Numbered from the stretch's first letter, positions 8,568-20,345 are shown. The stretch is 64,000 nt of DNA from Ancylobacter sp. IITR112 (GCF_041415945.1 NZ_JBGCUS010000001.1:1178001-1242000); one strand, 5' to 3'. The notes: generated from the sequence alone by a model not told the origin. Numbers and translations are program-made.

Positions 8568-10205
8568 ATGATGACCTCACGCGCTTGCCTTTTCCGCCTT
8601 GCCCGCCTGCTCTGTGCGCTCGCCCTGCTGTGTGCCTCCGTCCCGTTCGGGCGAGCCGCGGCGCAGGAAAGCGGCGCGCCGGACATCAGCGCCCCGTTGG
8701 CACAGCTCACGACCAACAAATATGACGACACCGAAGCCGCGCTGGGTGCGCTGGCGTTAAGTGGCAGCCCGGCCGCCGCCGGCATCGTCGCCGCGCTGGC
8801 CGATGGCAAGCTCGTCTTCGGCGGCACGCCGCCGCGTGTCTTCATCCAGGGCGAGGGCGGTGCGCTGCTCGACCCGCTGACGATGCAGCCCGTCACCGAT
8901 GCGCCGGCGGTCAAGCCGGTGCGGGTCAACAACCGCATCCGCCGCGCCATTGAGGCCGCCAACGGTGCCCTCTCACTGGTGAGCCCGGACCCCGGCACGC
9001 GCCGCGAGGCGGCACTGGCGGTCGGGCGCTCGCGCGACGAGGCGGCGCTGCCGGCGCTGGAGGCGGCGATCGCCAAGGAGACCGACCCGAAGGTGAAGTC
9101 GGCGATGAACCTCGCCCGCGCGTCGATCCTGATCGGCAAGGAGGGCATCACCCCGGCGGAGCGCATCGCCGCCGTCGAACTGGTGGGAGCCGAGGGCAAT
9201 CAGGACGCGCTCGCCATCCTGCGCTCGGTGCCCGAGAGCGCGGCGCCGGAGGTGAAGCAGGCCGCTGCCGCGGCGATTGACGGCATCGAACGCAACCTCG
9301 CGCTGTGGGGCGTGGCGCAGAATGTCTGGTACGGGCTGTCGCTTGGCTCGGTGCTGCTGCTGGCCGCCATCGGCCTCGCCATCACCTTCGGCGTGATGGG
9401 CGTCATCAACATGGCGCATGGCGAAATGGTCATGCTCGGCGCCTACACCACCTTCGTCGTGCAGGAGGTGATCCGCACCTCCTATCCCGGCCTGTTCGAC
9501 GCCTCGCTGCTGATCGCCATTCCGCTCGCCTTCGTCTTCACCGGTCTCATCGGCGTCCTCATCGAACGCACTGTCATCCGCTTTCTCTACGGCCGGGCGC
9601 TGGAGACACTCCTTGCGACATGGGGCATTTCGCTGATCCTGCAGCAGGCGATCCGCACCATTTTCGGCCCCACCAACCGCGAGGTCGGCGCCCCAAGCTG
9701 GATGTCCGGCAGTTTCGAGATTGGCCATTTGTCGATCACCTATGGCCGGCTGTGGATCATCGTCTTCTCATTGCTGGTGTTTTTCGCGTTGCTCGCAACG
9801 CTTCGGCTGACCCGCATCGGCCTGGAAATGCGGGCGGTGACGCAGAATCGCCGCATGGCCGCCTCCATGGGCATCCGCACCAACTGGGTCGACGCGATGA
9901 CCTTCGGCCTCGGCTCCGGCATCGCCGGCATGGCCGGCGTGGCGCTGAGCCAGATCGACAACGTCTCGCCAAACCTCGGGCAGAGCTACATCATCGACAG
10001 CTTCCTGGTGGTTGTGTTCGGCGGCGTGGGCAATCTCTGGGGTACGCTGGTCGGCGCGATGACGCTCGGCGTCGCCAACAAGCTGCTGGAGCCCTATGCC
10101 GGCGCGGTGCTCGGCAAGATCGCGCTGCTGGTCATCGTCATCCTCTTCATCCAGAAGCGCCCAAGAGGCCTCTTCGCCCTCAAGGGAAGGTCGATTGAGG
10201 CATGA
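8568..10205 (+). CDS. urtB: Urea ABC transporter permease UrtB
   Basis: The protein is 545 residues. A signal peptide (about 1-33) precedes a roughly 200-residue soluble, Ala-rich region predicted to be periplasmic, a feature of UrtB that distinguishes it from LivH. The C-terminal 290 residues hold multiple membrane spans of the BPD_transp_2 (LivH-like) permease fold, with MGVINMAHGEMVMLGAY and FGGVGNLWGTLVGA as conserved blocks. It forms the urea channel with UrtC. ATG 8568 is followed at once by a second ATG at 8571; either could be used. Its stop overlaps the urtC start by 4 bases (ATGA), consistent with coupled translation. Confidence 0.96.
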   Translation: MMTSRACLFRLARLLCALALLCASVPFGRAAAQESGAPDISAPLAQLTTNKYDDTEAALGALALSGSPAAAGIVAALADGKLVFGGTPPRVFIQGEGGALLDPLTMQPVTDAPAVKPVRVNNRIRRAIEAANGALSLVSPDPGTRREAALAVGRSRDEAALPALEAAIAKETDPKVKSAMNLARASILIGKEGITPAERIAAVELVGAEGNQDALAILRSVPESAAPEVKQAAAAAIDGIERNLALWGVAQNVWYGLSLGSVLLLAAIGLAITFGVMGVINMAHGEMVMLGAYTTFVVQEVIRTSYPGLFDASLLIAIPLAFVFTGLIGVLIERTVIRFLYGRALETLLATWGISLILQQAIRTIFGPTNREVGAPSWMSGSFEIGHLSITYGRLWIIVFSLLVFFALLATLRLTRIGLEMRAVTQNRRMAASMGIRTNWVDAMTFGLGSGIAGMAGVALSQIDNVSPNLGQSYIIDSFLVVVFGGVGNLWGTLVGAMTLGVANKLLEPYAGAVLGKIALLVIVILFIQKRPRGLFALKGRSIEA

Positions 10206-11365
10206 ATACCAAGAGCTTAGCCATGACCCGTCAGCCGGCCCTCCTGGGCGCAAGCGGCCTCGTCTTCCTCGCGGTCCTCGCCGTCGTGGCGGTGCTGGTA
10301 CCCGTCCTCAACCTCGCCGTCTCGCCGGATTCAGCGGTGCATGTACCGACCTATGTGGTCTCGTTGCTCGGCAAGTACCTCACCTACGCGCTGCTCGCGC
10401 TCTCGGTGGACCTCATCTGGGGCTATGTCGGCATCCTCTCGCTCGGGCAGGGCGCGTTCTTCGCGCTCGGCGGCTACGCGATGGGCATGTACCTGATGCG
10501 CCAGATCGGCACGCGCGGCGTCTATGGCGATCCGGTCCTGCCGGATTTCATGGTGTTCCTCAACTGGAAGGAACTTCCCTGGTTCTGGTACGGCTTCGAT
10601 ATGTTCCCCTTCGCCGCGCTGATGGTGCTGTTGGCGCCGGGACTTCTCGCCCTGGTGTTCGGCTGGTTCGCCTTCCGCTCGCGCGTCACCGGCGTGTATC
10701 TGTCCATCATCACCCAGGCGATGACCTTCGCCCTGCTGCTGGCCTTCTTCCGCAACGATATGGGCTTTGGCGGCAATAACGGCCTGACCGATTTCAAGGA
10801 CATTCTCGGCTTCAACATTCAGGCGGACGGCACGCGGCTGGTGCTGTTCGTGCTGTCGGCGGTGGCGCTGGGGCTTGGCTATGTTCTGTGCCGCTTCCTC
10901 GTCCGCTCGCATTTCGGCAAGGTGCTGGTCGCCATCCGCGATGCGGAAACCCGCGTGCGCTTCACCGGCTACCGGGCGGAGAATTACAAGCTGGTGGCCT
11001 TTGTCGTCTCCGCTATGCTCGCTGGCATCGCCGGCGCGCTCTATGTGCCGCAGGTCGGAATCATCAACCCCTCGGAGTTCTCGCCGGCCAATTCCATCGA
11101 GATCATCGTCTGGGTGGCGGTCGGCGGGCGCGGTACGCTGGTCGGCGCGGCGCTGGGGGCGGTGCTGGTGAACTACGCCAAGACCTATTTCACCTCAGGG
11201 ATCCTCGCCCCGTACTGGCTGTTCATGCTCGGCGGCCTGTTCGTCGCCGTCACCCTGTTCCTGCCCAAGGGCATTGTCGGCACCTATTACGACTGGCGCG
11301 AAAAGCGCCGGCCGCATGACGACATACCGGGCGCACCCGTAGCCGCGCCCGGCCCGGCCGAGTGA
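10202..11365 (+). CDS. urtC: Urea ABC transporter permease UrtC
   Basis: This 387-residue polytopic membrane protein belongs to the LivM-like branch: WGYVGILSLGQGAFFALGGY in the first third, FRSRVTGVYLSIITQAMT in the middle and VAVGGRGTLVGAALGA near the C-terminus are standard UrtC/LivM blocks. It pairs with UrtB in the inner membrane. The start overlaps the urtB stop by 4 bases; an internal ATG at 10223 is a weaker alternative. The tail is short, charged and ends in Ala/Pro-rich residues. Confidence 0.96.
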   Translation: MNTKSLAMTRQPALLGASGLVFLAVLAVVAVLVPVLNLAVSPDSAVHVPTYVVSLLGKYLTYALLALSVDLIWGYVGILSLGQGAFFALGGYAMGMYLMRQIGTRGVYGDPVLPDFMVFLNWKELPWFWYGFDMFPFAALMVLLAPGLLALVFGWFAFRSRVTGVYLSIITQAMTFALLLAFFRNDMGFGGNNGLTDFKDILGFNIQADGTRLVLFVLSAVALGLGYVLCRFLVRSHFGKVLVAIRDAETRVRFTGYRAENYKLVAFVVSAMLAGIAGALYVPQVGIINPSEFSPANSIEIIVWVAVGGRGTLVGAALGAVLVNYAKTYFTSGILAPYWLFMLGGLFVAVTLFLPKGIVGTYYDWREKRRPHDDIPGAPVAAPGPAE

Positions 11366-11376
11366 GGGAGAGCGAC

Positions 11377-12183
11377 ATGACCGATACCGCGACGCTCGAA
11401 CCCATGGCCGAGGCGGCACCTGCCGCGAAGAAGGAACTGACCGAGGCACTGCTCTATCTCGACGCCGTCACCGTCACCTTCGATGGCTTCCGCGCGCTCA
11501 ACGCGCTGTCCTTCACCGTCGATCCCGGCGAGATGCGGGCGGTGATCGGCCCGAACGGCGCCGGCAAGACGACGATGATGGATGTCATCACCGGCAAGAC
11601 CCGTCCCGATCGGGGCGACGTGTACTTCAATGGCGGCACCACCGATCTCACCAAGCTGGACGAGACGCAGATCGCCACGCTGGGCATCGGCCGCAAGTTC
11701 CAGAAGCCGACCGTGTTCGAGAGCCACACGGTGCTCGACAATCTGCGCCTTGCGCTGAAGGGCCAGCGGCGCGCTTTGCCCAACATCTTCCGGCGCGAAA
11801 GCGCGGCCGAGCGCGACCGAATCGACGAGATTTTCGAGACCATCCGTCTCACCGAGCATCGCGACCGCCTCGGCGGGGCGTTGTCTCACGGGCAGAAACA
11901 GTGGCTGGAAATCGGCATGCTGCTGGCGCAGGACCCCAAGCTGCTGCTGGTCGACGAGCCGGTGGCCGGCATGACCGACGCGGAGACCGCCCAGACCGCC
12001 GAATTGCTGCGGGCGATCAACGCCAACGGCCATTCGGTGGTGGTGGTCGAGCACGACATGACCTTCGTGCGCGACCTCGGCGTGCGCGTCATGTGTCTGC
12101 ATGAAGGCTCGGTCCTGGCCGAGGGGACGCTCGATCAGGTGAGCGCCAATGAGCGCGTCATCGAAGTCTATCTGGGGCGCTAG
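11377..12183 (+). CDS. urtD: Urea ABC transporter ATPase UrtD
   Basis: From ATG 11377, preceded by GGGAG at 11366-11370, the protein is 268 residues. Walker A is GPNGAGKTT, the signature region is LSHGQKQWLEIGM (the H replacing G is normal for UrtD/LivG) and Walker B is LLLVDEPVAGMTD, followed by the switch histidine in VVVVEHDMTFV. It energises urea import together with UrtE. A GTG at 11362 overlapping the urtC stop is in frame but has a poorer context. The N-terminal 25 residues are an Ala/Glu-rich extension. Confidence 0.95.
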   Translation: MTDTATLEPMAEAAPAAKKELTEALLYLDAVTVTFDGFRALNALSFTVDPGEMRAVIGPNGAGKTTMMDVITGKTRPDRGDVYFNGGTTDLTKLDETQIATLGIGRKFQKPTVFESHTVLDNLRLALKGQRRALPNIFRRESAAERDRIDEIFETIRLTEHRDRLGGALSHGQKQWLEIGMLLAQDPKLLLVDEPVAGMTDAETAQTAELLRAINANGHSVVVVEHDMTFVRDLGVRVMCLHEGSVLAEGTLDQVSANERVIEVYLGR

Positions 12184-12188
12184 GGCTC

Positions 12189-12884
12189 ATGCTGGAAGTT
12201 CAGGACATCAACCTTTTCTACGGCGCGGCGCAAGCCTTGCGCGGCGTCTCGCTCACCGCAGAGCCCGGCAAGGTCACATGCGTGCTCGGGCGCAACGGCG
12301 TCGGCAAGACCAGCCTGATGCGAGCCATTGTCGGCCAGGCGCCCGTCGCCAAGGGCACGATCCGGTTCAATGGCGAAGACATCACCGCTATGGCGCCGTC
12401 CGAGCGGGCGCGGCGGGGCATCGCCTTCGTGCCGCAGGGGCGCGAGATCTTTCCGCTGCTCACCGTCGCGGAAAACCTGCAGACCGGCTTCGCGCCCCTG
12501 AAGCGGCCCGACCGCTTCATCCCCGACGACGTGTTCTCGCTGTTCCCGGTGCTGGATTCGATGATGCGCCGGCGCGGCGGCGACCTCTCGGGTGGCCAGC
12601 AGCAGCAATTGGCTATCGGCCGAGCGCTGACCATGCGGCCCAAGGTGCTGGTGCTGGACGAGCCGACCGAGGGCATCCAGCCCTCGATCATCAAGGATAT
12701 CGGCAACGCCATCCGCTATCTGCGGTCCAAGGGTGACATGGCCATTGTGCTGGTCGAGCAGTATTTCGACTTCGCCAAGGAACTCGCCGACCATTTCATC
12801 GTAATGGAGCGTGGCGCCGTGGTGATGTCCGGCGATGGTGCTGCGCTTGAGGATCCCGATGTTCGCAACCGCATCGCCGTCTGA
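12189..12884 (+). CDS. urtE: Urea ABC transporter ATPase UrtE
   Basis: This 231-residue LivF-type ATPase has Walker A GRNGVGKTS, signature LSGGQQQQLAIGRAL, Walker B VLVLDEPTEGIQPS and the switch histidine replaced in the usual UrtE/LivF fashion by VLVEQYFDF. It is the second nucleotide-binding subunit of the urea importer. The gene begins 5 bases after urtD and its 3' end overlaps the start of ureD by 26 bases, physically linking import genes to urease genes. Confidence 0.95.
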   Translation: MLEVQDINLFYGAAQALRGVSLTAEPGKVTCVLGRNGVGKTSLMRAIVGQAPVAKGTIRFNGEDITAMAPSERARRGIAFVPQGREIFPLLTVAENLQTGFAPLKRPDRFIPDDVFSLFPVLDSMMRRRGGDLSGGQQQQLAIGRALTMRPKVLVLDEPTEGIQPSIIKDIGNAIRYLRSKGDMAIVLVEQYFDFAKELADHFIVMERGAVVMSGDGAALEDPDVRNRIAV

Positions 12885-13746
12885 ACCCGCCTCCATCCCG
12901 GTCGAGCGGCGCGGGCAGGGGCGGTTGCTGGTCGAGGCGCGGGCGCTGGATGGGCGCACGGTGCGGGGGCGGATCGAGGAGGAGGGTTTCGCGCGCGTGC
13001 GTTTTCCGCGCTCCGGTCGCCGGGGGCGGGCACTGGAAGCGGTCATGATCAACACTGGGGGTGGCCTTGCCGGGGGCGATGCCTCGCAAAGCTGCCTTGT
13101 TGCTGGGCGAGATGCCCAATTGGTGGTCACCACTCAGGCGGCGGAGAAAATCTATCGCTCGGACGGCGCCACCTCGCGCATCGAAGTGGAATTGGTCGCG
13201 GAAGCGTGCGCCAGCCTGCACTGGCTGCCGCAGTCAACCATCGTGTTCGACGGCGCGCGGGTCGAACGCTCCATCGCCGCCGAGGTGGCGCCGGATGCGC
13301 GGCTCCTGCTGGTCGAGCCGGTCATTCTCGGTCGCACTGCGCGGGGTGAGCGTGTCTCCCACGGCAGCCTTGCCGACCGTTGGCGCATCCGCCGCGATGG
13401 GCGTCTCATCTATGCCGACGGGCTGCAGCTCGACGGCGACATCGCCGCCACGCTCGACCGCCGCGCGACCGCCGGTGGCTGGGCTGCTTTCGCCACGCTG
13501 CTGCTGGTGGCACCGGATGCCGAGGCGCGGCTCGAGGCCGCCCGCGGCGCCCTCGGCCTCGACAGTGGCGCGGACGACATTGCTCCCGCCACTTTGCCCG
13601 AGGGGCTCGACGCGGGTGCCAGCTCCTGGGACGGCATGCTGTCCGTCCGCCTGCTCGCCCGCGACGGCGCGCCATTGGAGAGTGCCATACGCCGGGTGCT
13701 CGGCGTGCTCGGAGTGGGCGAAGTGCCGCGCATCTGGCATTCCTGA
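12859..13746 (+). CDS. ureD: Urease accessory protein UreD
   Basis: From ATG 12859 (SD TGAGGA at 12848-12853, spacing 5) the protein has 295 residues. The conserved UreD blocks [21 protein letters not shown] and [17 protein letters not shown] are present. UreD is the scaffold that binds apo-urease and, with UreF and UreG, forms the activation complex with a channel for nickel delivery. The start lies inside the end of urtE, so the two are probably co-translated. An in-frame ATG at 12835 adds eight residues and is a possible alternative. Confidence 0.93.
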   Translation: MFATASPSEPASIPVERRGQGRLLVEARALDGRTVRGRIEEEGFARVRFPRSGRRGRALEAVMINTGGGLAGGDASQSCLVAGRDAQLVVTTQAAEKIYRSDGATSRIEVELVAEACASLHWLPQSTIVFDGARVERSIAAEVAPDARLLLVEPVILGRTARGERVSHGSLADRWRIRRDGRLIYADGLQLDGDIAATLDRRATAGGWAAFATLLLVAPDAEARLEAARGALGLDSGADDIAPATLPEGLDAGASSWDGMLSVRLLARDGAPLESAIRRVLGVLGVGEVPRIWHS

Positions 13747-13804
13747 TGCAAGTATGGCGGACTTTTGCCGCGACAATCACCTTTGCAGAGCCGGAGACGC
13801 CCTA

Positions 13805-14425
13805 ATGAACCTCAGCCCGCGCGAGAAGGACAAGCTGCTTGTCGCCATGGCCGCCCTGGTGGCCCGTCGCCGCCTGGAGCGGGGGGTGAAGCTGAACTAT
13901 CCCGAGGCGGTGGCGCTCATTACCGATGTGGTGGTGGAGGGCGCACGCGACGGCAAGACCGTTGCCGAACTGATGACGCTCGGCACCACAGTGCTGACCG
14001 CCGATCAGGTGATGCCGGGCGTCGCCGAGATGATCGTCGAAATCCAGGTCGAGGCGACCTTTCCGGATGGTACCAAGCTCGTCACCGTGCATGAGCCGAT
14101 CGCCTCCGCTCATTCTGCGGGGGCGCCTGGCGAGATGCTGCTGGAAGAAGGCGAGATCGAATTGCTGGCTGGGCGCGACTTCGTCTCTGTCATCGTCGCC
14201 AATACGGGCGACCGGCCGATTCAGGTCGGCAGCCATTACCACTTTTTCGAAACCAACCCGGCGCTCGCCTTCGAGCGGGAAAAAGCGCGCGGCATGCGGC
14301 TCGCCATTCCCTCCGGAACGGCGGTGCGCTTCGAGCCTGGGCAGAGCCGGGAGGTGACGCTGGTCGCTCTTGCCGGCAAGCGAGAGGTCTACGGCTTCCG
14401 CCAGGACGTGATGGGCAAGCTGTGA
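13805..14425 (+). CDS. ureAB: Urease gamma-beta fusion subunit (UreA-UreB)
   Basis: The 206-residue protein fuses two normally separate subunits. Residues 1-101 are UreA-like ([12 protein letters not shown] at the start, [26 protein letters not shown] at its end); residues from about 108 are UreB-like ([41 protein letters not shown] at the C-terminus). A short linker rich in Ala, Gly and Ser ([10 protein letters not shown]) joins them, with no stop or frameshift. Helicobacter-type ureases are known to be fused this way; most proteobacterial ureases are not. It assembles with UreC into the holoenzyme. The open frame extends upstream into ureD, but ATG 13805 fits UreA exactly. Confidence 0.94.
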   Translation: MNLSPREKDKLLVAMAALVARRRLERGVKLNYPEAVALITDVVVEGARDGKTVAELMTLGTTVLTADQVMPGVAEMIVEIQVEATFPDGTKLVTVHEPIASAHSAGAPGEMLLEEGEIELLAGRDFVSVIVANTGDRPIQVGSHYHFFETNPALAFEREKARGMRLAIPSGTAVRFEPGQSREVTLVALAGKREVYGFRQDVMGKL

Positions 14426-14482
14426 CACCCGACTGACCCGCCCGCCGCCTCGCCGTCCACCCTGCCGATACGGATTGCCGCC

Positions 14483-16195
<1,713 letters not shown>

Positions 16196-16246
16196 GGGTT
16201 GGGAGAGGACGCCTAAACCGCGCGTCGCACCCACCGGAGTTCTCCC

Positions 16247-17047
16247 ATGATCCGTGCCCGCACTGTGCTCCCCGCCGGCAGCTGGGATGCCGCCACCGCC
16301 GCTGACCGGGTGGTGCTGCCGCATGACGGGCGCTACCGCCGCCGTATCGCCATGCGCGGTGAGGGCGACGTGGCGTTTCTGCTCGACCTTGCCGAGGCGA
16401 CGCGGCTGCGGGACGGCGATGGTCTGAAACTGGATGACGAGCGCATCGTGGCGGTAGTCGCGGCCGAGGAGCCGGTGGCGGAGATCGTCGCGCAGGATGC
16501 GCATCATCTGGCGCGGCTCGCCTGGCATCTGGGCAACCGCCATGTGCCGGCGGAGCTTCTTGCGGATCGCATCCGCATCGCCCGCGACAGCGTGCTGGAG
16601 GAGATGGCGCGCGGCCTTGGCGCCACCGTCGAGGTGGTCGATTCGGCCTTCGAGCCGGAAGGCGGCGCCTATGAAGCCGCCGAGGCGCACGGGCACCACG
16701 CTCACGGCCACGAGCACCATCATGACCACGCTCATGACCACGCTCATGGCGAGGCCTGCGGCTGCGGCCATGATCACCACGACCATGATCACCACGACCA
16801 TGACCACCACGGTCATGATCACCATGAACATGTCCATCATGGCCACTGTCACGCCCCGCATGAACGGGACGTGCTGCATGTCCATGGGCACGAGCACAGC
16901 CACAGCCACGATCACAAGCATGAGCATGCTCACGAGCACGGCCCCGACTGCGGCTGCGGCCATGACCACAAGCATGGCCATGACCACGAACATCATGGCC
17001 ATGATCACGACCATGAACATGGTCACGGCCATAAGCACAGTCACTAG
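16247..17047 (+). CDS. ureE: Urease nickel metallochaperone UreE with very long His-rich tail
   Basis: The first 147 residues are a normal two-domain UreE (peptide-binding beta domain, then the ferredoxin-like metal-binding domain around [18 protein letters not shown]). Residues 148-266 form an extraordinary tail: about 56 histidines in 119 residues, mostly alternating with Asp, Glu, Gly or Ala, interrupted by two CGCGHDH clusters and a short less repetitive segment (RDVLHVHG). UreE passes nickel to UreG/UreD; His tails are known in this family, but Klebsiella's has about ten. The tail probably stores nickel or zinc. At DNA level it is built of CATGACCAC-like 6- to 9-base repeats, so length variation between strains is expected. 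Confidence 0.96.
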   Translation: MIRARTVLPAGSWDAATAADRVVLPHDGRYRRRIAMRGEGDVAFLLDLAEATRLRDGDGLKLDDERIVAVVAAEEPVAEIVAQDAHHLARLAWHLGNRHVPAELLADRIRIARDSVLEEMARGLGATVEVVDSAFEPEGGAYEAAEAHGHHAHGHEHHHDHAHDHAHGEACGCGHDHHDHDHHDHDHHGHDHHEHVHHGHCHAPHERDVLHVHGHEHSHSHDHKHEHAHEHGPDCGCGHDHKHGHDHEHHGHDHDHEHGHGHKHSH

Positions 17048-17056
17048 GGCGCGGCG

Positions 17057-17764
17057 ATGAGCGAGGCACCTGTGGCGCTCCCTGGCGCCTCGCCCGATCT
17101 CCTGGCCTTGTTCGTCTGGCTGTCTCCGGCTTATCCCGTGGGGGCGTTCGCCTATTCGCACGGTCTCGAATGGGCGGTGGAGACGCAGGAAGTCTCCGAT
17201 CTCGCCTCGCTTACGCACTGGGTTGACGATCTGCTGCGCCATGGCGGGCCCTTTGCCGACGCCGTCCTGCTGGCTCACGCCTTTGAAGCGTCGCGGGAGG
17301 GCGACGACGCACGGCTGCGCGAGGTGCTGGAACTCGCCGCCGCCTTCGCCCCCTCGCGCGAACGGCAGATGGAAACGCTGAACCAGGGCGACGCCTTTCT
17401 CGCCGCCACCCGCGCCGCGTGGCCGGCGCCGCTGCTGGAGCGGTTGCCCGCACTCTGGGACGGGCGTGTCGCCTATCCCGCAGCTGTGGGCCTCGCGGCG
17501 GCGGCGCATGGGCTTCCTCTCGCGGCCACGACTTCCGCCTTCCTCAACGCCGTCGCAGCGAACCTCATCTCTGCCGCCGTGAGGCTCGTGCCGCTCGGCC
17601 AGACCGACGGCAACCGGGCGCTGGCGGCGGCGACGCAGACGGTGCGTGAGGTGGCGCCGCTGGTCGACGGAGTGCCGCTCGACCAACTCGGCGGGGCGGC
17701 GCTCAAATCCGATATCGCGTCGATGCGTCACGAGACGCAGTACACGCGGCTGTTCCGAAGTTGA
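17057..17764 (+). CDS. ureF: Urease accessory protein UreF
   Basis: The 235-residue, mainly helical protein contains the UreF blocks [27 protein letters not shown] and the LVPLGQTDG motif near residue 180. It bridges UreD and the GTPase UreG in the urease activation complex. It begins 9 bases after ureE and stops 16 bases before ureG, so the accessory genes are one unit. Residues near the C-terminus ([14 protein letters not shown]) form the tail that contacts UreD in known structures. Confidence 0.94.
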   Translation: MSEAPVALPGASPDLLALFVWLSPAYPVGAFAYSHGLEWAVETQEVSDLASLTHWVDDLLRHGGPFADAVLLAHAFEASREGDDARLREVLELAAAFAPSRERQMETLNQGDAFLAATRAAWPAPLLERLPALWDGRVAYPAAVGLAAAAHGLPLAATTSAFLNAVAANLISAAVRLVPLGQTDGNRALAAATQTVREVAPLVDGVPLDQLGGAALKSDIASMRHETQYTRLFRS

Positions 17765-17780
17765 AGGCGAGGAGGCATTC

Positions 17781-18437
17781 ATGGCGAGCGACACGAGCGG
17801 CCCGCTGCGGGTCGGCATTGGCGGGCCGGTCGGTTCGGGCAAGACCGCGCTGATGGAAGCGCTGTGCCGGACTTTCCGCGAGCGCTACGACCTCGCTGCC
17901 ATCACCAACGACATCTACACCAAGGAGGATGCGGAAATACTCACCCGCGCCGGCGCGCTTCCCGCCGAGCGCATCATGGGCGTGGAGACGGGCGGCTGCC
18001 CCCACACCGCCATCCGCGAGGATGCCTCCGCGAACCTCGCCGCTATCGCCGAGATGCGGGCGCGCTTCCCTCGGCTCGACCTGATCCTCATCGAATCCGG
18101 TGGCGACAATCTCGCCGCGACCTTTTCGCCTGAACTTGCGGACCTCACCATTTATGTGATCGACGTGTCTGCCGGGGAGAAGATCCCGCGCAAGGGGGGG
18201 CCAGGCATCACCCGTTCTGATCTCCTCGTCATCAACAAGGTGGATCTGGCGCCGCTGGTCGGCGCTTCGCTTGATGTGATGGACCGGGATTCGCGACGCA
18301 TGCGCGGGCGGCGTCCCTTTGTGTTCGCCAATGTGCGCGCCGGTGACGGCGTCGCCGAGGTCGCGCGCTTCATCGAGCAGGCCGGCGGCCTCGTTGCCGC
18401 GGCAACCGGCGCGGCAGGGACTGCTGTGCCAGCCTGA
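17781..18437 (+). CDS. ureG: Urease accessory GTPase UreG
   Basis: From ATG 17781 (SD GAGGAGG at 17769-17775) the protein has 218 residues. The P-loop GPVGSGKT, the metal-binding [13 protein letters not shown] (CPH motif), ESGGDNL switch and NKVDLAP guanine-specificity motif identify UreG. GTP hydrolysis drives nickel transfer into UreC. It is the last urease gene; 99 bases without a clear terminator separate it from the ArnT-like gene. The short Ala-rich C-terminal extension is not conserved in the family. Confidence 0.97.
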   Translation: MASDTSGPLRVGIGGPVGSGKTALMEALCRTFRERYDLAAITNDIYTKEDAEILTRAGALPAERIMGVETGGCPHTAIREDASANLAAIAEMRARFPRLDLILIESGGDNLAATFSPELADLTIYVIDVSAGEKIPRKGGPGITRSDLLVINKVDLAPLVGASLDVMDRDSRRMRGRRPFVFANVRAGDGVAEVARFIEQAGGLVAAATGAAGTAVPA

Positions 18438-18536
18438 CGACGCTTTGTCCGCGACTGGCGTGGACGACCGCAGAGCGGGATGCGGCGGACCGGTCCGGTC
18501 TGCTAAGGTTCATCGAGGTGGGAGGGATTCCGGTCG

Positions 18537-20309
18537 ATGAAGTCATTTGCTGCGGGCCGCAAGGCGCGTTCCGCCCCGCTCTATTCCTCGCGCGGACCAC
18601 GCTTTCCGGATCGGATCGTCGCGCTGTTCGCAGCGTGCAGCCGCACGAATCTCCGGGCCTGCCTCTTCCTGACCGGGCTGACGCTGGTGGCGTTGCTTCC
18701 CGGCTTCTTCTCGATTCCGCCCGTGGATCGGGATGGGGCCCGTTATGCACTTGTCAGCCGACACATGGCCGAGACGGGAAATCTGACGGATACGCGCCTC
18801 GGGTGGGAGCCCAAGCGCACTCAGGCGCTGGGACTGCACTGGCTGCAGGCCGGTGTGGTGAGGGCGGCCGAACTGGTCGGTATACCCGAAGCCCCCACCC
18901 GCATCTGGCTGTATCGCATCCCGTCTCTGGCGGCGGCGATCGCTGCGGTGCTGTTGACCTTCTGGGCCGCACTCGCCTTCATCCAGCGCCGCGCCGCCAT
19001 GCTCGCCGGCAGCCTTATCGCGGCCAGCGTCGCGCTCGGCGTCGGGGGGCGGCTCGCCGTGCCGGAAGTGTTTCTCCTCGGCTCGGTGGCGGCAATGATG
19101 GGTGCGATGGCGCGGCTCTATCTGGCCGAGCGCCATGGTGAGGGAGGGGTTGCGTGGCAGCAATCCGCCCACGAGTCCCGTCTGGCGCTTGTGTTCTGGA
19201 CGGCGTTGGCAATGGGGTTGTTCACCAAGGGGCTGGCGACACCGCTTTATGTCGTGTTGCCACTGGCGGCGCTGGTGGCGGTGGACCGCTCGGCGCTGTT
19301 CCTGCGGCGGGCACGCTCTTATGGTGGACTAGCCATTCTCCTTGTCGTGGTTGTGGGCTGGTTCCTTCTACGTCGCTATGGAATGCCGGAGACGCAGGCG
19401 GAGTTTGTCGCCCGCACGCTTCTCGGGCCGGTGGCCCGCGAATATCAGGGTTTCACCGGCCCGCCGGGCGTCTATCTCCTGCTGTTCTTCGTGATCTTCT
19501 GGCCGGCGGCGCCGCTAGCCGTGCTGGCGCTGCCGATCGTCTGGAAAGCGCGTCGCATCGGCACGGTGCGTTTCCTCTTGGCTTGGGTGGTGCCGGTCTG
19601 GTTGCTGTTTGAGATCCTGCCGACCAAGGTGCCCGCCTATGTGGCCCCGACTCTGCCGGCCATCGCCATTCTCATTGCCCTTGCCGTCGAGCGCGGGGCG
19701 CTGGCGCTGGGAAATATGCGGCTGACGCGCGTGCTGTGGCTGTGGCCGCTGATCGGGGCCGTCATCGCTGTCGGCGCGCTGCTTGGCATGGCCGTGTTTG
19801 ACCGCACGACGAGCGTGCTGGCGTGGCCGCTACTGCTCGTCGGGTTCTTTGCCCTCGTCATCGCAGCCGCGTCGGTGCGCGAGTACGGCGTGGAGAAGGC
19901 GGCACTCACCGCCCTCGCCGGTATGCTGATTTCCGGCTTTGGCGTCATGCAACTCGTCCTGCCTAATATTGACAGTTTCTGGCTGGCGCCGCGCGTCGTT
20001 GCGGCCGCCGCGCGCGAGCCGTGCGGTGCCGGGACGGGCCCCATCGAGGTCGGCATCGCCGGCTATAATGAGCCGAGCTTTGCGCTGCTCATGCCGAACG
20101 CGCCCCGCTTCCTGGATGGGGCGGCGGCGGCGGACTTCCTCAAGGCCGGGGGCACCTGCCGGGTCGTCTTTGTCGAGCGACGCCAAGAGCCGCGCTTTGC
20201 CCGCCGAGCGGAAGCGATCGGCCTGCGCATCCAGCGCGGGGCCGATTTGCGCGGGTTCGACTACAACGGCCTGCGGGAAGTCCGGCTGGCCCCCTATCGG
20301 CCGGGCTGA
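18537..20309 (+). CDS. ArnT/PMT-type integral membrane glycosyltransferase
   Basis: The 590-residue polytopic protein has an early periplasmic loop PPVDRDGARYALVSRHMAETG that matches the catalytic acidic motif of the ArnT family (GT83, PMT_2), which transfers lipid-linked sugars such as aminoarabinose to lipid A or other acceptors. About a dozen hydrophobic spans follow, with a soluble C-terminal domain of roughly 110 residues. The start is preceded by a GGGAGG at 18520-18525. The substrate is not evident; no arn operon surrounds it, so another undecaprenyl-phosphate sugar is possible. It follows ureG in the same direction but is functionally unrelated. Confidence 0.8.
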   Translation: MKSFAAGRKARSAPLYSSRGPRFPDRIVALFAACSRTNLRACLFLTGLTLVALLPGFFSIPPVDRDGARYALVSRHMAETGNLTDTRLGWEPKRTQALGLHWLQAGVVRAAELVGIPEAPTRIWLYRIPSLAAAIAAVLLTFWAALAFIQRRAAMLAGSLIAASVALGVGGRLAVPEVFLLGSVAAMMGAMARLYLAERHGEGGVAWQQSAHESRLALVFWTALAMGLFTKGLATPLYVVLPLAALVAVDRSALFLRRARSYGGLAILLVVVVGWFLLRRYGMPETQAEFVARTLLGPVAREYQGFTGPPGVYLLLFFVIFWPAAPLAVLALPIVWKARRIGTVRFLLAWVVPVWLLFEILPTKVPAYVAPTLPAIAILIALAVERGALALGNMRLTRVLWLWPLIGAVIAVGALLGMAVFDRTTSVLAWPLLLVGFFALVIAAASVREYGVEKAALTALAGMLISGFGVMQLVLPNIDSFWLAPRVVAAAAREPCGAGTGPIEVGIAGYNEPSFALLMPNAPRFLDGAAAADFLKAGGTCRVVFVERRQEPRFARRAEAIGLRIQRGADLRGFDYNGLREVRLAPYRPG

Positions 20310-20345
20310 AGCTCCCGCGCCCCGCCACCGCGGGCGGCTGTTCTC

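Noticed and set aside
16688..17044. Short repeats in the ureE tail as a possible CRISPR
   Set aside because: The repeats are coding His/Asp runs of 6-9 bases without spacers, so they are not a CRISPR array.
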